DNA of 64,000 nucleotides, taken from Pseudomonadota bacterium. Lineage in GTDB: Bacteria > Pseudomonadota > Alphaproteobacteria > Rhizobiales > Xanthobacteraceae. Made by a program: the position numbers and the translations under genes. The notes beneath the pieces were generated by a model. It made no database searches and was not told the DNA's origin. It saw only the letters and a list, made by a program, of their open reading frames with translations. The stretch is from contig JAGXAJ010000008.1 of NCBI GenBank assembly GCA_018971625.1, positions 16,484-80,483 of the forward strand, in the 5' to 3' direction. Shown in pieces: positions 8,219 to 16,884 of this stretch. The first letter of the stretch is position 1. Every line of letters starts with the position of its first letter.

Positions 8219-9087
8219 GCTTGGCTGAACCGACGCCCCAGATCGGCGCCAGCCTTTGGCAGCGGCCCGTTTTCGTTGCTGGCATTGGCGTCAAGCCATT
8301 GTTCGGACGCGGGAAGCAGTCGGCGATAGATCTCGCCGCAGAGTTTTCGCGCCGCCTTGCCCGGCCAATCCGCAGGTAACAGCGCGGTCGGCAGCAGTGG
8401 GTCGCGCAACACGACGCGGCGGTAATGGTGGATGAGCAGGATCCGCGCGGTAAAGGCATCGGTATCCGACAGGGTGCCCCGTTCCATCCACGCCCGCAGC
8501 GGCTCGAAGGTCTTGATGAATTTTGCGTAGGCATCGGCGGTGCGATCGAGCGGCCAGCTCTGGCTGAGCAGACGCCGCCCGCTGTCGTCTTCGGCGGAGA
8601 CCTCGAGGCGGATCGCGTTCGCGGCTTGCTCCGGCACGGGAACGCCCGAGGGCGCGACCCACACTCCCGGCAACGGGCTGCCGAAGCCCGCGTTCTTCAG
8701 CTCTTCGCGGGCAGCGTCACGGTCCTCGCTGGCCGGGATCAGCAACAGCTCAAAGCGTCCGGTCCAGTCGGACGGCGGCGGACCGTAGATGTGCGTCGTG
8801 GCGATGTCGAATGTCTGTCGCCCCTTTTTGACCAGCCGGTAAAAGCTGTTACGGCCGACCTTGCCGCGCTCGAGCCAGCCATCGGCGGCAAGCCGCGACA
8901 TCGCCGTGCGCACCACACCGCTGTCGATGTCCAGTCCCCTGAAGAATTCAAGGAGCGTGCCGAGCCAGACCGAGCCGCCGCGCGGCACGATCGCATCGCC
9001 GAAGACGGTGATGACAATGGAGCCGGTGCGCGAGGGTTCGCGCTTGAGTTGTTCGATGATGCGGTCAAGCGGCTTCGGCATCAGCAA
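8215..9087 (-). CDS. paaX: PaaX-type transcriptional repressor of phenylacetate catabolism
   Basis: A 290-residue PaaX-family protein. The N-terminal winged helix includes TGSIVITVFGDAIVPRGGSVWLGTLL and VVRTAMSRLAADGWLERGKVGRNSFYRL; the C-terminal domain includes the typical SWPLD and LIHHYRRVVLRDPLLP segments. In E. coli PaaX represses paa operons until phenylacetyl-CoA binds. It sits directly upstream of paaA on the same strand. The start may be the ATG at residue 1 or at residue 3 (MPKPLDRI). Confidence 0.92.
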   Translation of the reverse strand: MLMPKPLDRIIEQLKREPSRTGSIVITVFGDAIVPRGGSVWLGTLLEFFRGLDIDSGVVRTAMSRLAADGWLERGKVGRNSFYRLVKKGRQTFDIATTHIYGPPPSDWTGRFELLLIPASEDRDAAREELKNAGFGSPLPGVWVAPSGVPVPEQAANAIRLEVSAEDDSGRRLLSQSWPLDRTADAYAKFIKTFEPLRAWMERGTLSDTDAFTARILLIHHYRRVVLRDPLLPTALLPADWPGKAARKLCGEIYRRLLPASEQWLDANASNENGPLPKAGADLGRRFSQA

Positions 9088-9254
9088 CGCATAGCGCGTT
9101 TCGCCGATTTAGAACAATGCGGGTGTTTGTGCTTAACGGTTCGCTGGCGCAACGTGCGAACAGGTCCCTGGACTGGCGCCGTGTCACGCCGCAGAGCGGC
9201 GTGACAGTGCGTCGAAGACGCGCTTTAGTTATCCTGGCAATGCAGTGCTCCGCC

Positions 9255-9278
9255 AAAAAAGGCCCGCCTAAGCGGACC
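9255..9278 (-). terminator. Rho-independent terminator after the phasin gene
   Basis: Read on the minus strand: GGTCCGC, loop TTAG, GCGGGCC, then TTTTTT. The 7-bp stem contains one G-T pair and is followed directly by six T residues. The frameshifted phasin frame ends inside this hairpin, while the expected frame would stop 30 bases before it. Confidence 0.85.
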
Positions 9279-9774
9279 TTCGAATGTGGATAACCGGCGA
9301 AGCTCGATCAGGCGGTCTTGGTGTAGATCTTCGAAAACTGTCCTGGGCGGTCTTGGCGCCGTCGGTGACGAACTTGCCGAGATAGTCGGTGGTCGCCTTC
9401 GCCCGCGACATGAACAGTTCGCCCTGGGCACGAACCATATCCGACTGGATCTGGACCGCTTCGTTGAACGATCTGGCAGAAGCCAGTCTGTCAATGCCGG
9501 CGAGGAACGCCTCCGCATCCTGGTACATCGCCTGCTGGATGTTGCGGCTGATCTTGGCGACCTCGGAAACCGAGTCAGCAACGGTGCTCTCGATCGCAGC
9601 GGTCACCTTCTCCGAACCGGCATGGAGATCGGCAGCGCCTTCCTTGGCGGTGTTGGCGGTCTTCTCGACGAATTCACGAGCGGCTTCTGGAACCTCGAGA
9701 TTCCCGAGCGCATCGGTGACGGGGCTGAACGCATCCTTGACGCTGTCAAATGCCGGTTTGGCTTTTGTGGCCAT
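9268..9774 (-). CDS. Phasin family protein with frameshifted C-terminus
   Basis: A phasin coats polyhydroxyalkanoate granules. The protein has a helical, Ala-rich body with SVSEVAKISRNIQQAMYQDAEAFLAG and SRAKATTDYLGKFVTDGAKTAQDS. The start is the ATG at 9774 (MATKAKPAF), preceded by GAGAGG. After AQDSF the frame reads RRSTPRPPDRASP; one extra T in the run at about 9338-9341 would give SKIYTKTA followed by a stop at 9308, the usual phasin ending. So the last 18 or so residues are out of frame, either by a real one-base deletion or a homopolymer sequencing error. The body of the protein is intact. Confidence 0.85.
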   Translation of the reverse strand: MATKAKPAFDSVKDAFSPVTDALGNLEVPEAAREFVEKTANTAKEGAADLHAGSEKVTAAIESTVADSVSEVAKISRNIQQAMYQDAEAFLAGIDRLASARSFNEAVQIQSDMVRAQGELFMSRAKATTDYLGKFVTDGAKTAQDSFRRSTPRPPDRASPVIHIRRSA

Positions 9775-9860
9775 GGACCTCTCCATCCTCAGTTTGAGCT
9801 ATGGGCTCACCCCGTCCAGAATTGGCCCGAGGTAGATCTGCTGTGTGCCACGATAAATGG

Positions 9861-9888
9861 TGCATCGCAACATGAATGTTGCAATGCA
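9861..9888. promoter_or_regulatory. 28-bp TGCA-rich palindrome upstream of phasin (candidate PhaR operator)
   Basis: The sequence has two 13-bp arms, TGCATCGCAACAT and ATGTTGCAATGCA, separated by two bases, with a single mismatch. It lies 87 bases upstream of the phasin ATG. PhaR, the PHA-responsive repressor of phasin genes in alphaproteobacteria, is known to bind TGC/GCA-rich palindromes, so this is a reasonable operator candidate. The assignment is inference. Confidence 0.5.
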
Positions 9889-10022
9889 AAGTCACTAGCT
9901 CGTGATGTATTGCGACCTAGCCACTCCTCAAGTCAGATCCGAATTCGCGCGAACAGCCGATTGAAATACATTGGCAAATCGTATCTTGCCGAAAGCAGGT
10001 AGACGCTCCCCCCAATGCACCG

Positions 10023-10366
10023 TCAGTGCTGGACGGCATCCGGAAGGCCATAGGCCTCCATCTGAGCGCGGACCTGCGCCACACGCGGGCCGGCCGCCCA
10101 GCGATCGAACCTGCGGTAGGATCTGACGTATTCGTCGTTCCAGATGTTTTCCCACAATTGCACCTGGCTGACCGTGCGCGAGGCCGGCCGCAGCATCTCG
10201 AATGACGACAGGATCATTTCCGGCGGTACATTGCCGATGCTATCGACCAGCCGGTCGACGTCGAAATAGCGTCGGGGAGAAATTCCGGAACAGCTTCATT
10301 TCGTGGAAATCGATTGGCGTGGTGAAGCAGATCAGGTTCTTCATCGGTCCATTGGAGAGGTTGCCA
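10023..10366 (-). pseudogene. PhaC-like (poly-hydroxyalkanoate synthase family) remnant, truncated and frameshifted
   Basis: Two overlapping frames together read as one PhaC-like stretch. The first gives NGPMKNLICFTTPIDFHEMK and LFRNFSP; then the frame shifts by one base and continues RYFDVDRLVDSIGNVPPEMI, LRPASRTVSQVQLWENIWND and YVRSYRRFDRWA before a stop. These are consecutive conserved segments of PHA synthase/PhaC-like hydrolases. The N-terminal part with the lipase-like Cys box and the C-terminus are missing. It lies just downstream of an intact alpha/beta hydrolase and upstream of the phasin. Non-functional by inference. Confidence 0.75.
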
Positions 10367-10387
10367 ATCGAAGATCGCCGACAGGCA

Positions 10388-11194
10388 TTAGTAGACCGAT
10401 TGCGCATTTTCCGGAAGCGCATATGCCATGGCAAATGGACCGGACCGGTCAAATGGGCTGAATTGCCCCTCGGGCTGGGCCAGACGATCCGCGATTGCCC
10501 ATAACGCGGCTGCATTGACGCCGATCCCGGTATGGCTGGCAAGGTGGACCTCGATATTTTCCGCGGTATCGGATGAACGCAACAGGCAGGTGCGCCAGTT
10601 CACGATGCCGTCGGCGCGCGAATAGATCGAGGTCGCCGGCACCGGCAGATCGCCCGCTATGGCTCGTCGCAGTTCAGAGTCCTCTTCCACTGTTTGGCCC
10701 GACATCGCTTCATAGAGCCGCGTCGCATTGGTCGCGCGCACATCGCCCGCGAACGGACTCGCCAATGTCACCACGCCACGCACCATCTCGGGCGCCTGCA
10801 GCGCCAGGTCCCGCGCATAGACGCCGCCGAGGCTCCATCCGACGATGCTGACCTTGCGTCCGGTGGTGGCGTGGATCGAAGCCAGCCGATCGCGCAGGCC
10901 TGACCGCATCCGGGATACGCCGCCGGTGTTGCGGCCCATCTGCCAGGCATGGGCATCATAACCGAGTTCGCTGAGATAGCGCCGCAGCGGCGCCAGCGAC
11001 AGATCGCTGGCGAGGAATCCCGGCAACGCCAGCACCGGGTGGCCGTCGCCGCGTGGCGCGCGCATCAACAGCGGCGCCAACAACAGGCTGGTGTTGAACT
11101 CGAAGATCCCTCTCGCCTCGGCCAGCAACAGGCCGAGGCTGGGCGGCCGAAGCTTGTCGGACGCGCGTGGTTCGCCTGCGGTGGGTGGCATCAT
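10388..11194 (-). CDS. Alpha/beta hydrolase (lipase-like)
   Basis: A protein of about 268 residues starting at the ATG at 11194, which overlaps the TGA of the DUF6489 gene as ATGA. Domain features are HPVLALPGFLASDLSLAPLR (strand and oxyanion region), the nucleophile elbow VSIVGWSLGGVYARDLA, an Asp near SIYSRADGIVNWR and the His near HLASHTGIGVNAAAL. This is a complete Ser-Asp-His set. The first 78 codons of the ORF-track version overlap the upstream gene in another frame and are rejected. Substrate unknown; the upstream DUF6489 partner and the PHA-type neighbours suggest a lipid or polyester link, which is only contextual. Confidence 0.85.
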   Translation of the reverse strand: MMPPTAGEPRASDKLRPPSLGLLLAEARGIFEFNTSLLLAPLLMRAPRGDGHPVLALPGFLASDLSLAPLRRYLSELGYDAHAWQMGRNTGGVSRMRSGLRDRLASIHATTGRKVSIVGWSLGGVYARDLALQAPEMVRGVVTLASPFAGDVRATNATRLYEAMSGQTVEEDSELRRAIAGDLPVPATSIYSRADGIVNWRTCLLRSSDTAENIEVHLASHTGIGVNAAALWAIADRLAQPEGQFSPFDRSGPFAMAYALPENAQSVY

Positions 11195-11448
11195 TTCTTC
11201 TTGTCGTCGGGACGCCTGCCACCAAGGCCGGCCATGGTCGCAAACATGTCCTGGAACCGTTCGGCGAGTTTGGGATCGAAGGTGAACCAACTGTGCATCA
11301 GCGCTTCCGGCGAAACGCTCTGGATGTTGGTTATCATCTGCTGCTGCAGCTTTTCCATCACCGCCGCCTGCATCGGCTGCACGTCGGGCAATCCGAAGAA
11401 CTGCCTGGCCTCCAGTGGCGAGCAATCGATCTCGATGTTCACTTTCAT
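11191..11448 (-). CDS. DUF6489 family small protein
   Basis: An 85-residue soluble protein (MKVNIEIDCSPLEARQFF, DVQPMQAAVMEKLQQQM, LAERFQDMFATMAG, ending in a Lys-rich tail). I recognise it as the small protein often found next to this type of hydrolase in alphaproteobacteria; its function is unknown. Its TGA overlaps the ATG of the hydrolase, so the two are translationally coupled. I chose the ATG at 11448 because the extra 22 codons upstream show no conserved character. Confidence 0.75.
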   Translation of the reverse strand: MKVNIEIDCSPLEARQFFGLPDVQPMQAAVMEKLQQQMITNIQSVSPEALMHSWFTFDPKLAERFQDMFATMAGLGGRRPDDKKK

Positions 11449-11547
11449 GTCCGCCGCTCCTTGGGGATCTCTTCCGCCCGTTTCAGTATCGCCGCGACCG
11501 GCCGCAGGACGCAAGCGGCCTCAGCCTGCGATCTGCAGGATCGTCAG

Positions 11548-11673
11548 CCAAACCGCTGACCGCAAAGGACGCGGGATCCGCGAATGAGTCTCGCCGGTCA
11601 GCATTTCCGCCGGCCGGCGGCCGATGGCGGGACCGAGCGTCAGGCCGTGATGCCGCAGCGCGCAAACCAAGGC
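11548..11673 (-). pseudogene. C-terminal remnant of a DadA-like FAD-dependent oxidoreductase
   Basis: One minus-strand frame reads ALVCALRHHGLTLGPAIGRR and PAEMLTGET, the FAD-pyrophosphate-contact end of D-amino-acid/glycine oxidase-like enzymes. A neighbouring frame supplies DSFADPASFAVSGLA, which resembles the usual final residues (DPAPFAVSRF). So a one-base shift separates the two pieces and nothing upstream remains. It is squeezed between the RND permease stop and the DUF6489 gene. Confidence 0.55.
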
Positions 11674-11681
11674 TTCGGCTG

Positions 11682-14600
11682 CTAGCTCGCCTTGAGCGCT
11701 TTCGGACCGAGACCGAACTCAGCGATTTCCCTCGCCCGTTCAGACTCGGCACCCGCGCGATGATCGGTCGCGATCGCCACGTAGACCGCAGGCAGCACGA
11801 ACAGCGTGAACATCGTCCCGATCGACATGCCGGACACCACCACAAGACCGATCGAGAACCGGCTCGCGGCACCGGCGCCCGATGCGGTCAACAGCGGAAT
11901 AAGGCCAGTGACCATCGCCGCCGTCGTCATCAGAATCGGACGAAGCCGAACCCGCGCCGCCATCTCGATCGCCGAGCGCCGGTCCAGCCCCTCGTTCAGT
12001 TGCAGTTCGTTGGCGAACTCGACCATCAGGATGCCGTGCTTGCTGATCAAGCCGACCAGCGTCAGCAGGCCGACTTGGGTATAGATGTTCATGGTGGCGG
12101 CTCCGAAGAACAACGGCAGCAAGGCGCCGACAATCGCCATGGGAACGCTGATCATGATGACCAGGGGATCGCGCAGGCTCTCAAACTGTGCCGCCAGCAC
12201 GAGAAAGATGATGATCAGCGCAAAGCCGAAGGTAACTGCGAGCTGGTTGCCTTCCTGCACATATTGCCGGGAATCCGCCAGGTAATCATGGCTGAAGCCA
12301 GCCGGTAGTTGCTTGGCCAGACCCTCGAGGAAGTCCACCGCCTGTCCGACGGTCACGCCGGGCATCGGCACCGCCTGGAAAGTAGCGGAGTTGAGCTGAT
12401 TGTAGTGCGTCAGCGCGTTGGGATCGGTGCCGGTCTCGATCGAGACCAGCGTCGACAATGGGACCTGCTGGCCGGTCGAAGACGGCACGTAATATTCGCC
12501 GAGCGACTCGGGCGACAATCGCTTGTCGCGCGGCACCTGCGGGATCACCTGGTAGGATCGCCCCTCGAGGTTGAAGCGGTTGACGTAATTGCCGCCGAGC
12601 AGGGTCGCCAGCGTATTGCCGATGCTCAGCATCGTGATGCCAAGATCGCTGGCCTTCGAACGGTCGATCTTGATCCGCACCACCGGCTGGTTGAAATCGA
12701 GGTCGCTGTCGGAGACGATGAATAATCCGCTCTTGCGCGCGGCATCCTTGATCTTGTTCATCTGCTCGTAGATCGACTGGAAACCGTTGGTCGAATAGAT
12801 CACCATCTGCACCGGCAGGCCGCCGGGACCACCGGGCAACGGCGGCAGGTTAAAGGCGAATGCGTTGACGCCTTCGATCTTGCTGAGTTCCGCCTGCACC
12901 AACGGCTTCAGCTTGATCGAGGAGCGCTTCCGCTCGTCCCAAGGCTTCAGCAGCATGCCGGCGATGCCGCCCTGCGGGCCGTTGATGCCATTCAGAACGA
13001 AGCGCAGATCGGTTTCCGGGAAACTCGCAAACGCCTTGTCGAGCTTCGCGCCGTAATAATCGATATAGTCGATGTTGGCGTATTTCGGCGCCTTGGTCAC
13101 CGCGAACACGATGCCCTGATCTTCTTCTGGCGCCAGTTCCTTTGAGGTGTGCATATAGAGAAAGCCGACCAGCCCAAGGATGGTGAGCGCGAACATCGCG
13201 GTGATCGGACGATAGTCGAGCGAACGATCGAGCTGCCGGCCGTACCATCGCGTCACCGAACCGAATACGCGATTGACGACCCTGGCAAAACGCCCCTCGT
13301 CTGCGCTCTTGAGGAACACCGAGCACATCATCGGCGACAGCGTCAGCGCGATGACACCCGAAACGATCACCGAGCCCGCCAGCGTAAAGGCGAATTCGCG
13401 GAACAGCGCGCCGGTCAGGCCGCCAAGGAAGCCGATCGGCGCATAGACGGCGGCCAGCGTAATGGTCATGGAGATGACCGGTCCGACGATCTCGCGCGCG
13501 CCTTGCATCGCAGCCTGCACCGGAGGTTTGCCCTCCTCGAGATGCCGGTGGATGTTCTCCACCACCACGATGGCGTCGTCGACGACGAGACCGATCGCCA
13601 GCACCATCGCCAGCAAGGTGAGCAAATTGATGCTGAAGCCCATCATCAGCATCAGGCTGCAGACACCGATCAGCGACAGCGGTATCGTCACCACCGGGAT
13701 GATCACCGAACGCAGCGAAGCCAGGAACAGAAAGATCACGACGATCACGATCAGGATTGCCTCGCCGAGCGTCTTCTCCACCTCGTCGATCGAGGACTGG
13801 ATGAATTTGGTCGAATCGTAGGCCACCTTCATTTTCATCGACGGGGGCAGATTGCGTTCAAGTTCCGGGAATAGCGCGCGGACCCCCTTGACCAGGGTGA
13901 GCGGGTTACCCTGTGGCGTCGCTTGCACGCCGATGAAAATCGCGTGCTCGCCATTGAAGGCGACGCTGGCGTCGGTGCTCTGCGCAGCAAGTTCGACGGT
14001 GGCGATATCCTCCATTCGCACAAAACCGCCGTCCTTGGATTTGACGATCATCCGCTTGAACTGGTCGACGTTGGCAAGGTCGGTATTGGTCGAAACGTTG
14101 GAGACGATGAAAAAGCCCTTGGACTGGCCTGCTGCGGCCTGAAAGTTGTTGGCGGTGATCGCCGCCGAAACGTCAGCCGGCGAAACGCCGCGGCCGGCCA
14201 TCCGTTCCGGGTCGAGCCACAGCCGCATCGCGAAGGTTTGCCCGCCGAGGATGTCGGCCGACGCGACGCCGTCGACGGTGGACAGCACGGGCTGCACCAC
14301 GCGCGTCAGATAGTCCGAGATCGCCGAGCCCGACAGCACTTCGCTGGAGAAGCCGAGATACATCACCGCCGTGGTCTGGCCGGTGGTCTTGGTCACGATC
14401 GGGTCGTTGGATTCCTTCGGGATCAGATATTTGACCGAGTTCACCTTGGCGAGAACTTCAGTGAGCGCCTGGTTCGGATCGAAGTTCAGCTTGATGTAGA
14501 CCTGGATCGTGCTGGTGCCGAGCACCGATGACGAGGTCATGTAGTCGACGCCCTCGGCCGAGGCGACCGCCTGCTCGATCGGCGTCGTGATGAAGCCCTG

Positions 14601-14777
14601 GATCAGGTTGGCGGACGCGCCGGGATACACCGTGGTGATGTTGACCACGGTGTTCGACAGCTTCGGATATTGCCGGATCGGCAGGCTGGTCGCGGCCTTG
14701 AACCCGATCAGCAGGATCAGGAGGCTTACGACCACCGATAACACCGGCCGCTTGATGAAGATGTCGGTCCAGACCAT
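11682..14777 (-). CDS. RND-family multidrug efflux permease (AcrB/MexB-like)
   Basis: A 1031-residue inner-membrane proton-driven exporter of the HAE1 class. The first helix follows DIFIKRPVLSVVVSLLILLIG. The proton-relay pair of Asp residues is in GLVVDDAIVVVENIHRH (TM4), and the duplicated second half has the mirrored TM segments with LLTLVGLISKHGILMVEFAN. The periplasmic porter and docking domains are full length. It starts 18 bases after the stop of the adaptor gene, in an operon headed by a TetR regulator. No outer-membrane channel gene is present, so it must use one encoded elsewhere. Substrates are unknown. Confidence 0.95.
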   Translation of the reverse strand: MVWTDIFIKRPVLSVVVSLLILLIGFKAATSLPIRQYPKLSNTVVNITTVYPGASANLIQGFITTPIEQAVASAEGVDYMTSSSVLGTSTIQVYIKLNFDPNQALTEVLAKVNSVKYLIPKESNDPIVTKTTGQTTAVMYLGFSSEVLSGSAISDYLTRVVQPVLSTVDGVASADILGGQTFAMRLWLDPERMAGRGVSPADVSAAITANNFQAAAGQSKGFFIVSNVSTNTDLANVDQFKRMIVKSKDGGFVRMEDIATVELAAQSTDASVAFNGEHAIFIGVQATPQGNPLTLVKGVRALFPELERNLPPSMKMKVAYDSTKFIQSSIDEVEKTLGEAILIVIVVIFLFLASLRSVIIPVVTIPLSLIGVCSLMLMMGFSINLLTLLAMVLAIGLVVDDAIVVVENIHRHLEEGKPPVQAAMQGAREIVGPVISMTITLAAVYAPIGFLGGLTGALFREFAFTLAGSVIVSGVIALTLSPMMCSVFLKSADEGRFARVVNRVFGSVTRWYGRQLDRSLDYRPITAMFALTILGLVGFLYMHTSKELAPEEDQGIVFAVTKAPKYANIDYIDYYGAKLDKAFASFPETDLRFVLNGINGPQGGIAGMLLKPWDERKRSSIKLKPLVQAELSKIEGVNAFAFNLPPLPGGPGGLPVQMVIYSTNGFQSIYEQMNKIKDAARKSGLFIVSDSDLDFNQPVVRIKIDRSKASDLGITMLSIGNTLATLLGGNYVNRFNLEGRSYQVIPQVPRDKRLSPESLGEYYVPSSTGQQVPLSTLVSIETGTDPNALTHYNQLNSATFQAVPMPGVTVGQAVDFLEGLAKQLPAGFSHDYLADSRQYVQEGNQLAVTFGFALIIIFLVLAAQFESLRDPLVIMISVPMAIVGALLPLFFGAATMNIYTQVGLLTLVGLISKHGILMVEFANELQLNEGLDRRSAIEMAARVRLRPILMTTAAMVTGLIPLLTASGAGAASRFSIGLVVVSGMSIGTMFTLFVLPAVYVAIATDHRAGAESERAREIAEFGLGPKALKAS

Positions 14778-14795
14778 CGCAACGGGCTCCGAAAC

Positions 14796-15998
14796 TCAAT
14801 AACGCGGCGGGTTGGCCGGGATCGGCGGCGGCCCGTCGGGCGAGATCGACACTGCCGCGCCCGATTGCAGCTTGAGCTGGCCGACGGCGACCACGCGATC
14901 GCCGGCCTTGACGCCCTCGACGATTTCGGCCCTGCCGTCGATCCTGTTGCCGGTCCGCACGAAGGTACGTACGGCGGACAGGCTGGTTTTGCCGTCGTCC
15001 TCTTTCTTCTCGGTGATCAGGAAGACCGAATCTCCGTACAGCGTGTAGTCGACTGCCGTCTCCGGCACCGTAACGACCGGCGGCTTGTCCGGCAGCACCA
15101 CCGTGATGGTCGCGAACATGCCGGGCTTGAGGATATGATCGGGATTGGCGATCGTGGCCTGCACGCGGATGTTGCGGGTGTCGGTCGAGATCTGGGGCTC
15201 GATCGTGGTGATCTTGCCCTCGAATGGCCGCTTCGGATAGGCATCAACCACGATGCGCACGGTCTGGCCTGCCTTGAGCTCGCCACTGTCTTTTTCGGTC
15301 ACGGTGAAGTTGGCGTACAGCGTCGACAGATCCGTCAAGCTCACGATCTGAGTGCCGGCGGTGAGGAACTGGCCGACTTCGACGTGACGCACACCGAGCT
15401 GTCCGTCGAACGGCGCACGCACCAGCTTCTGCGAAATCATCGCTTCCATCTTGGCGATGCCGGCATTGGCCTGGTCGAACGTCGACTGCGCCTGATCGAC
15501 GGTTGCCTGCGGGCCGAATTGCCGGGCCGCGAGTTGTTTGGCGCGATCGAGCGCCAGCTTCCCCATCACCGCCTGGGCCTTGAAGCTGGCGAGATCGCCC
15601 TGTTCGGGTTCATCGAACAACTGCACCAGCGGAGTGCCCGCCTTCACGGTCGAACCGGCCTTGAACATAATGTCGGTGATGCGGCCGCTGACGTCGGAGG
15701 TGACGTTGACCTGGTGCACGGCCGCCAGATCGCCGACCGCCGTGAGCAGATTCGGAATCACTTCGGCTTTGGCGACCGCGATGCTGACCGGCGTCGGCGG
15801 CGGCTTCATGCTGGCAAAGAACTGCTTGATGGCATGCTCGCGGAACGCGTTGAACCCGACCAGCGCGCCGACCAAAAGCGCCAGCAGCAACCCGACAATG
15901 ATGAACCAGCGCAACGTCCGCGCCGGCCGGACCTGCGGCTTGTCGCTGATCGGCTTACCCGAGATATTGGCTTCTCTCGCGATGTTCATGTCATGCAC
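14796..15998 (-). CDS. RND efflux periplasmic adaptor (membrane fusion protein)
   Basis: Up to 400 residues: a short cytoplasmic leader, one N-terminal membrane anchor (WFIIVGLLLALLVGALVGF near residues 31-50), the lipoyl/barrel-sandwich halves (VTSDVSGRITDIMFKAGSTV and KLVRAPFDGQLGVRHVEVGQ), and a beta-barrel domain. It links the permease to an outer-membrane channel. It overlaps the end of the tetR gene by a few bases. Either the ATG at 15998 or that at 15989 (MNIAREAN) could be used; GGAAGG lies upstream of both. Confidence 0.93.
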   Translation of the reverse strand: MHDMNIAREANISGKPISDKPQVRPARTLRWFIIVGLLLALLVGALVGFNAFREHAIKQFFASMKPPPTPVSIAVAKAEVIPNLLTAVGDLAAVHQVNVTSDVSGRITDIMFKAGSTVKAGTPLVQLFDEPEQGDLASFKAQAVMGKLALDRAKQLAARQFGPQATVDQAQSTFDQANAGIAKMEAMISQKLVRAPFDGQLGVRHVEVGQFLTAGTQIVSLTDLSTLYANFTVTEKDSGELKAGQTVRIVVDAYPKRPFEGKITTIEPQISTDTRNIRVQATIANPDHILKPGMFATITVVLPDKPPVVTVPETAVDYTLYGDSVFLITEKKEDDGKTSLSAVRTFVRTGNRIDGRAEIVEGVKAGDRVVAVGQLKLQSGAAVSISPDGPPPIPANPPRY

Positions 15999-16692
15999 CT
16001 TCCGCAGCTGTCTGGCGTGCCGGGTCCGACGAACGGCCGCTGCTCAAATGAGAAGTTAGTGCAGCTTCGTGAAGTCCGATGCCGCGAAGGAGGAACTCGC
16101 AAAGCTGGCGCTCGAGATCGGGCGCATTGCCGTAGGACAGACAGGGCACCGCGGGAATTCGCGAGAGCGCCGCCATCAGCAGGGTGTGGTGGGCAAACCA
16201 GAACAGATTGAGTGGGTCGCTTCCGATCCGCGAGGCATCACCGGCCCCTACCGCGCGATCAAGCGAAGCGATGAAGACCGGCCCGATCAAGTCGCCGACT
16301 TTGGCGTAAAGCAGGCGCGCGAATTCGCCGTCGTCGAGATGGCTCGTGGTCATCAGCCGCAGCCGTTGCGCTTCTTCCTCGTCAGGGCCCTCCGCGACGC
16401 CGAGGAAGTGCCGCACCATGCCCTTGACCAGTTCGACCAGCGTCGCCGTCGAAGGCTCCTGGCCCAAGAGATGCGCCAAATCCGGATCGGCTTGGCATTC
16501 CTCGGCCAGGATCTCGGCGTAGAGCACGGCCTTGGAAGGAAAGTGCTTGAACAGCAGACCTTCCGAAATGGCCGCGGCCGCGGCCACGCTCTTGGTCGTG
16601 GTCCCGGCAAAACCGTTGCGGGCAAAACATCGTTTGGCGGCGCCGAGGATCAGCTGCCGCCGCAAGTCACTGGTCATGCGCAGGGTAGACAT
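15991..16692 (-). CDS. TetR/AcrR family regulator of the RND operon
   Basis: A 233-residue regulator with an N-terminal HTH (LILGAAKRCFARNGFAGTTT, AISEGLLFKHFPSKAVLYAE) and a variable ligand-binding domain of about 160 residues. Being the first gene of the efflux operon and overlapping the adaptor, it probably represses its own operon until an effector binds. The short gap upstream of 16692 contains GAGTGATTACTCAC, a palindromic segment suitable as an operator. Confidence 0.9.
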   Translation of the reverse strand: MSTLRMTSDLRRQLILGAAKRCFARNGFAGTTTKSVAAAAAISEGLLFKHFPSKAVLYAEILAEECQADPDLAHLLGQEPSTATLVELVKGMVRHFLGVAEGPDEEEAQRLRLMTTSHLDDGEFARLLYAKVGDLIGPVFIASLDRAVGAGDASRIGSDPLNLFWFAHHTLLMAALSRIPAVPCLSYGNAPDLERQLCEFLLRGIGLHEAALTSHLSSGRSSDPARQTAAEGA

Positions 16693-16696
16693 AGGG

Positions 16697-16712
16697 CGTG
16701 TGAGTAATCACT
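16697..16712. promoter_or_regulatory. Palindrome upstream of tetR (candidate operator)
   Basis: The stretch gtgagtaatcactcac contains GTGAGT-AATC-ACTCAC, an exact 6-bp inverted repeat with a four-base centre, lying 4-20 bases upstream of the tetR start codon. TetR proteins usually bind such palindromes in their own promoters. Position and symmetry fit; binding is inferred. Confidence 0.55.
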
Positions 16713-16758
16713 CACCAAGGTAATGTCAAGAAACTTATTGCAGCGCACCACGTCGAAT

Positions 16759-16877
16759 TAGAGCGTTTTCGAGCGAAGCATGCCCTCGGACTTGATCCGA
16801 GGGTGGATACCGGTTCACGTGAAGAAAATGCGTCAAAACAAGAATCTAGAGTCCCGTTCCGATTTCCATCGGAACGG
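16759..16877. repeat. GAGCGTTTTCGAGCGAAG...CCGTTCCGAT repeat, copy 1 (long variant)
   Basis: Contains tagagcgttttcgagcgaag, tggataccggttcacgtgaa, gaaaatgcgtcaaaacaaga and cgttccgatttccatcggaacgg. Two other copies lie at 18307-18404 and 33564-33663 in the opposite direction. This copy has about 25 extra bases (gccctcggacttgatccgagggtgg), itself a small hairpin, inserted between gcgaag and tggatacc. It lies between tetR and the dehydrogenase. Confidence 0.9.
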
Positions 16878-16884
16878 AAGAGCT

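Noticed and set aside
6851-8329. 492-aa plus-strand ORF
   Set aside because: Antisense shadow of paaA and paaB; high-GC third positions keep the opposite frame open. No domain visible.
14865-16211. 448-aa plus-strand ORF
   Set aside because: Antisense to the RND adaptor; composition is that of a reversed coding frame (many Arg, Asp, His, Gly).
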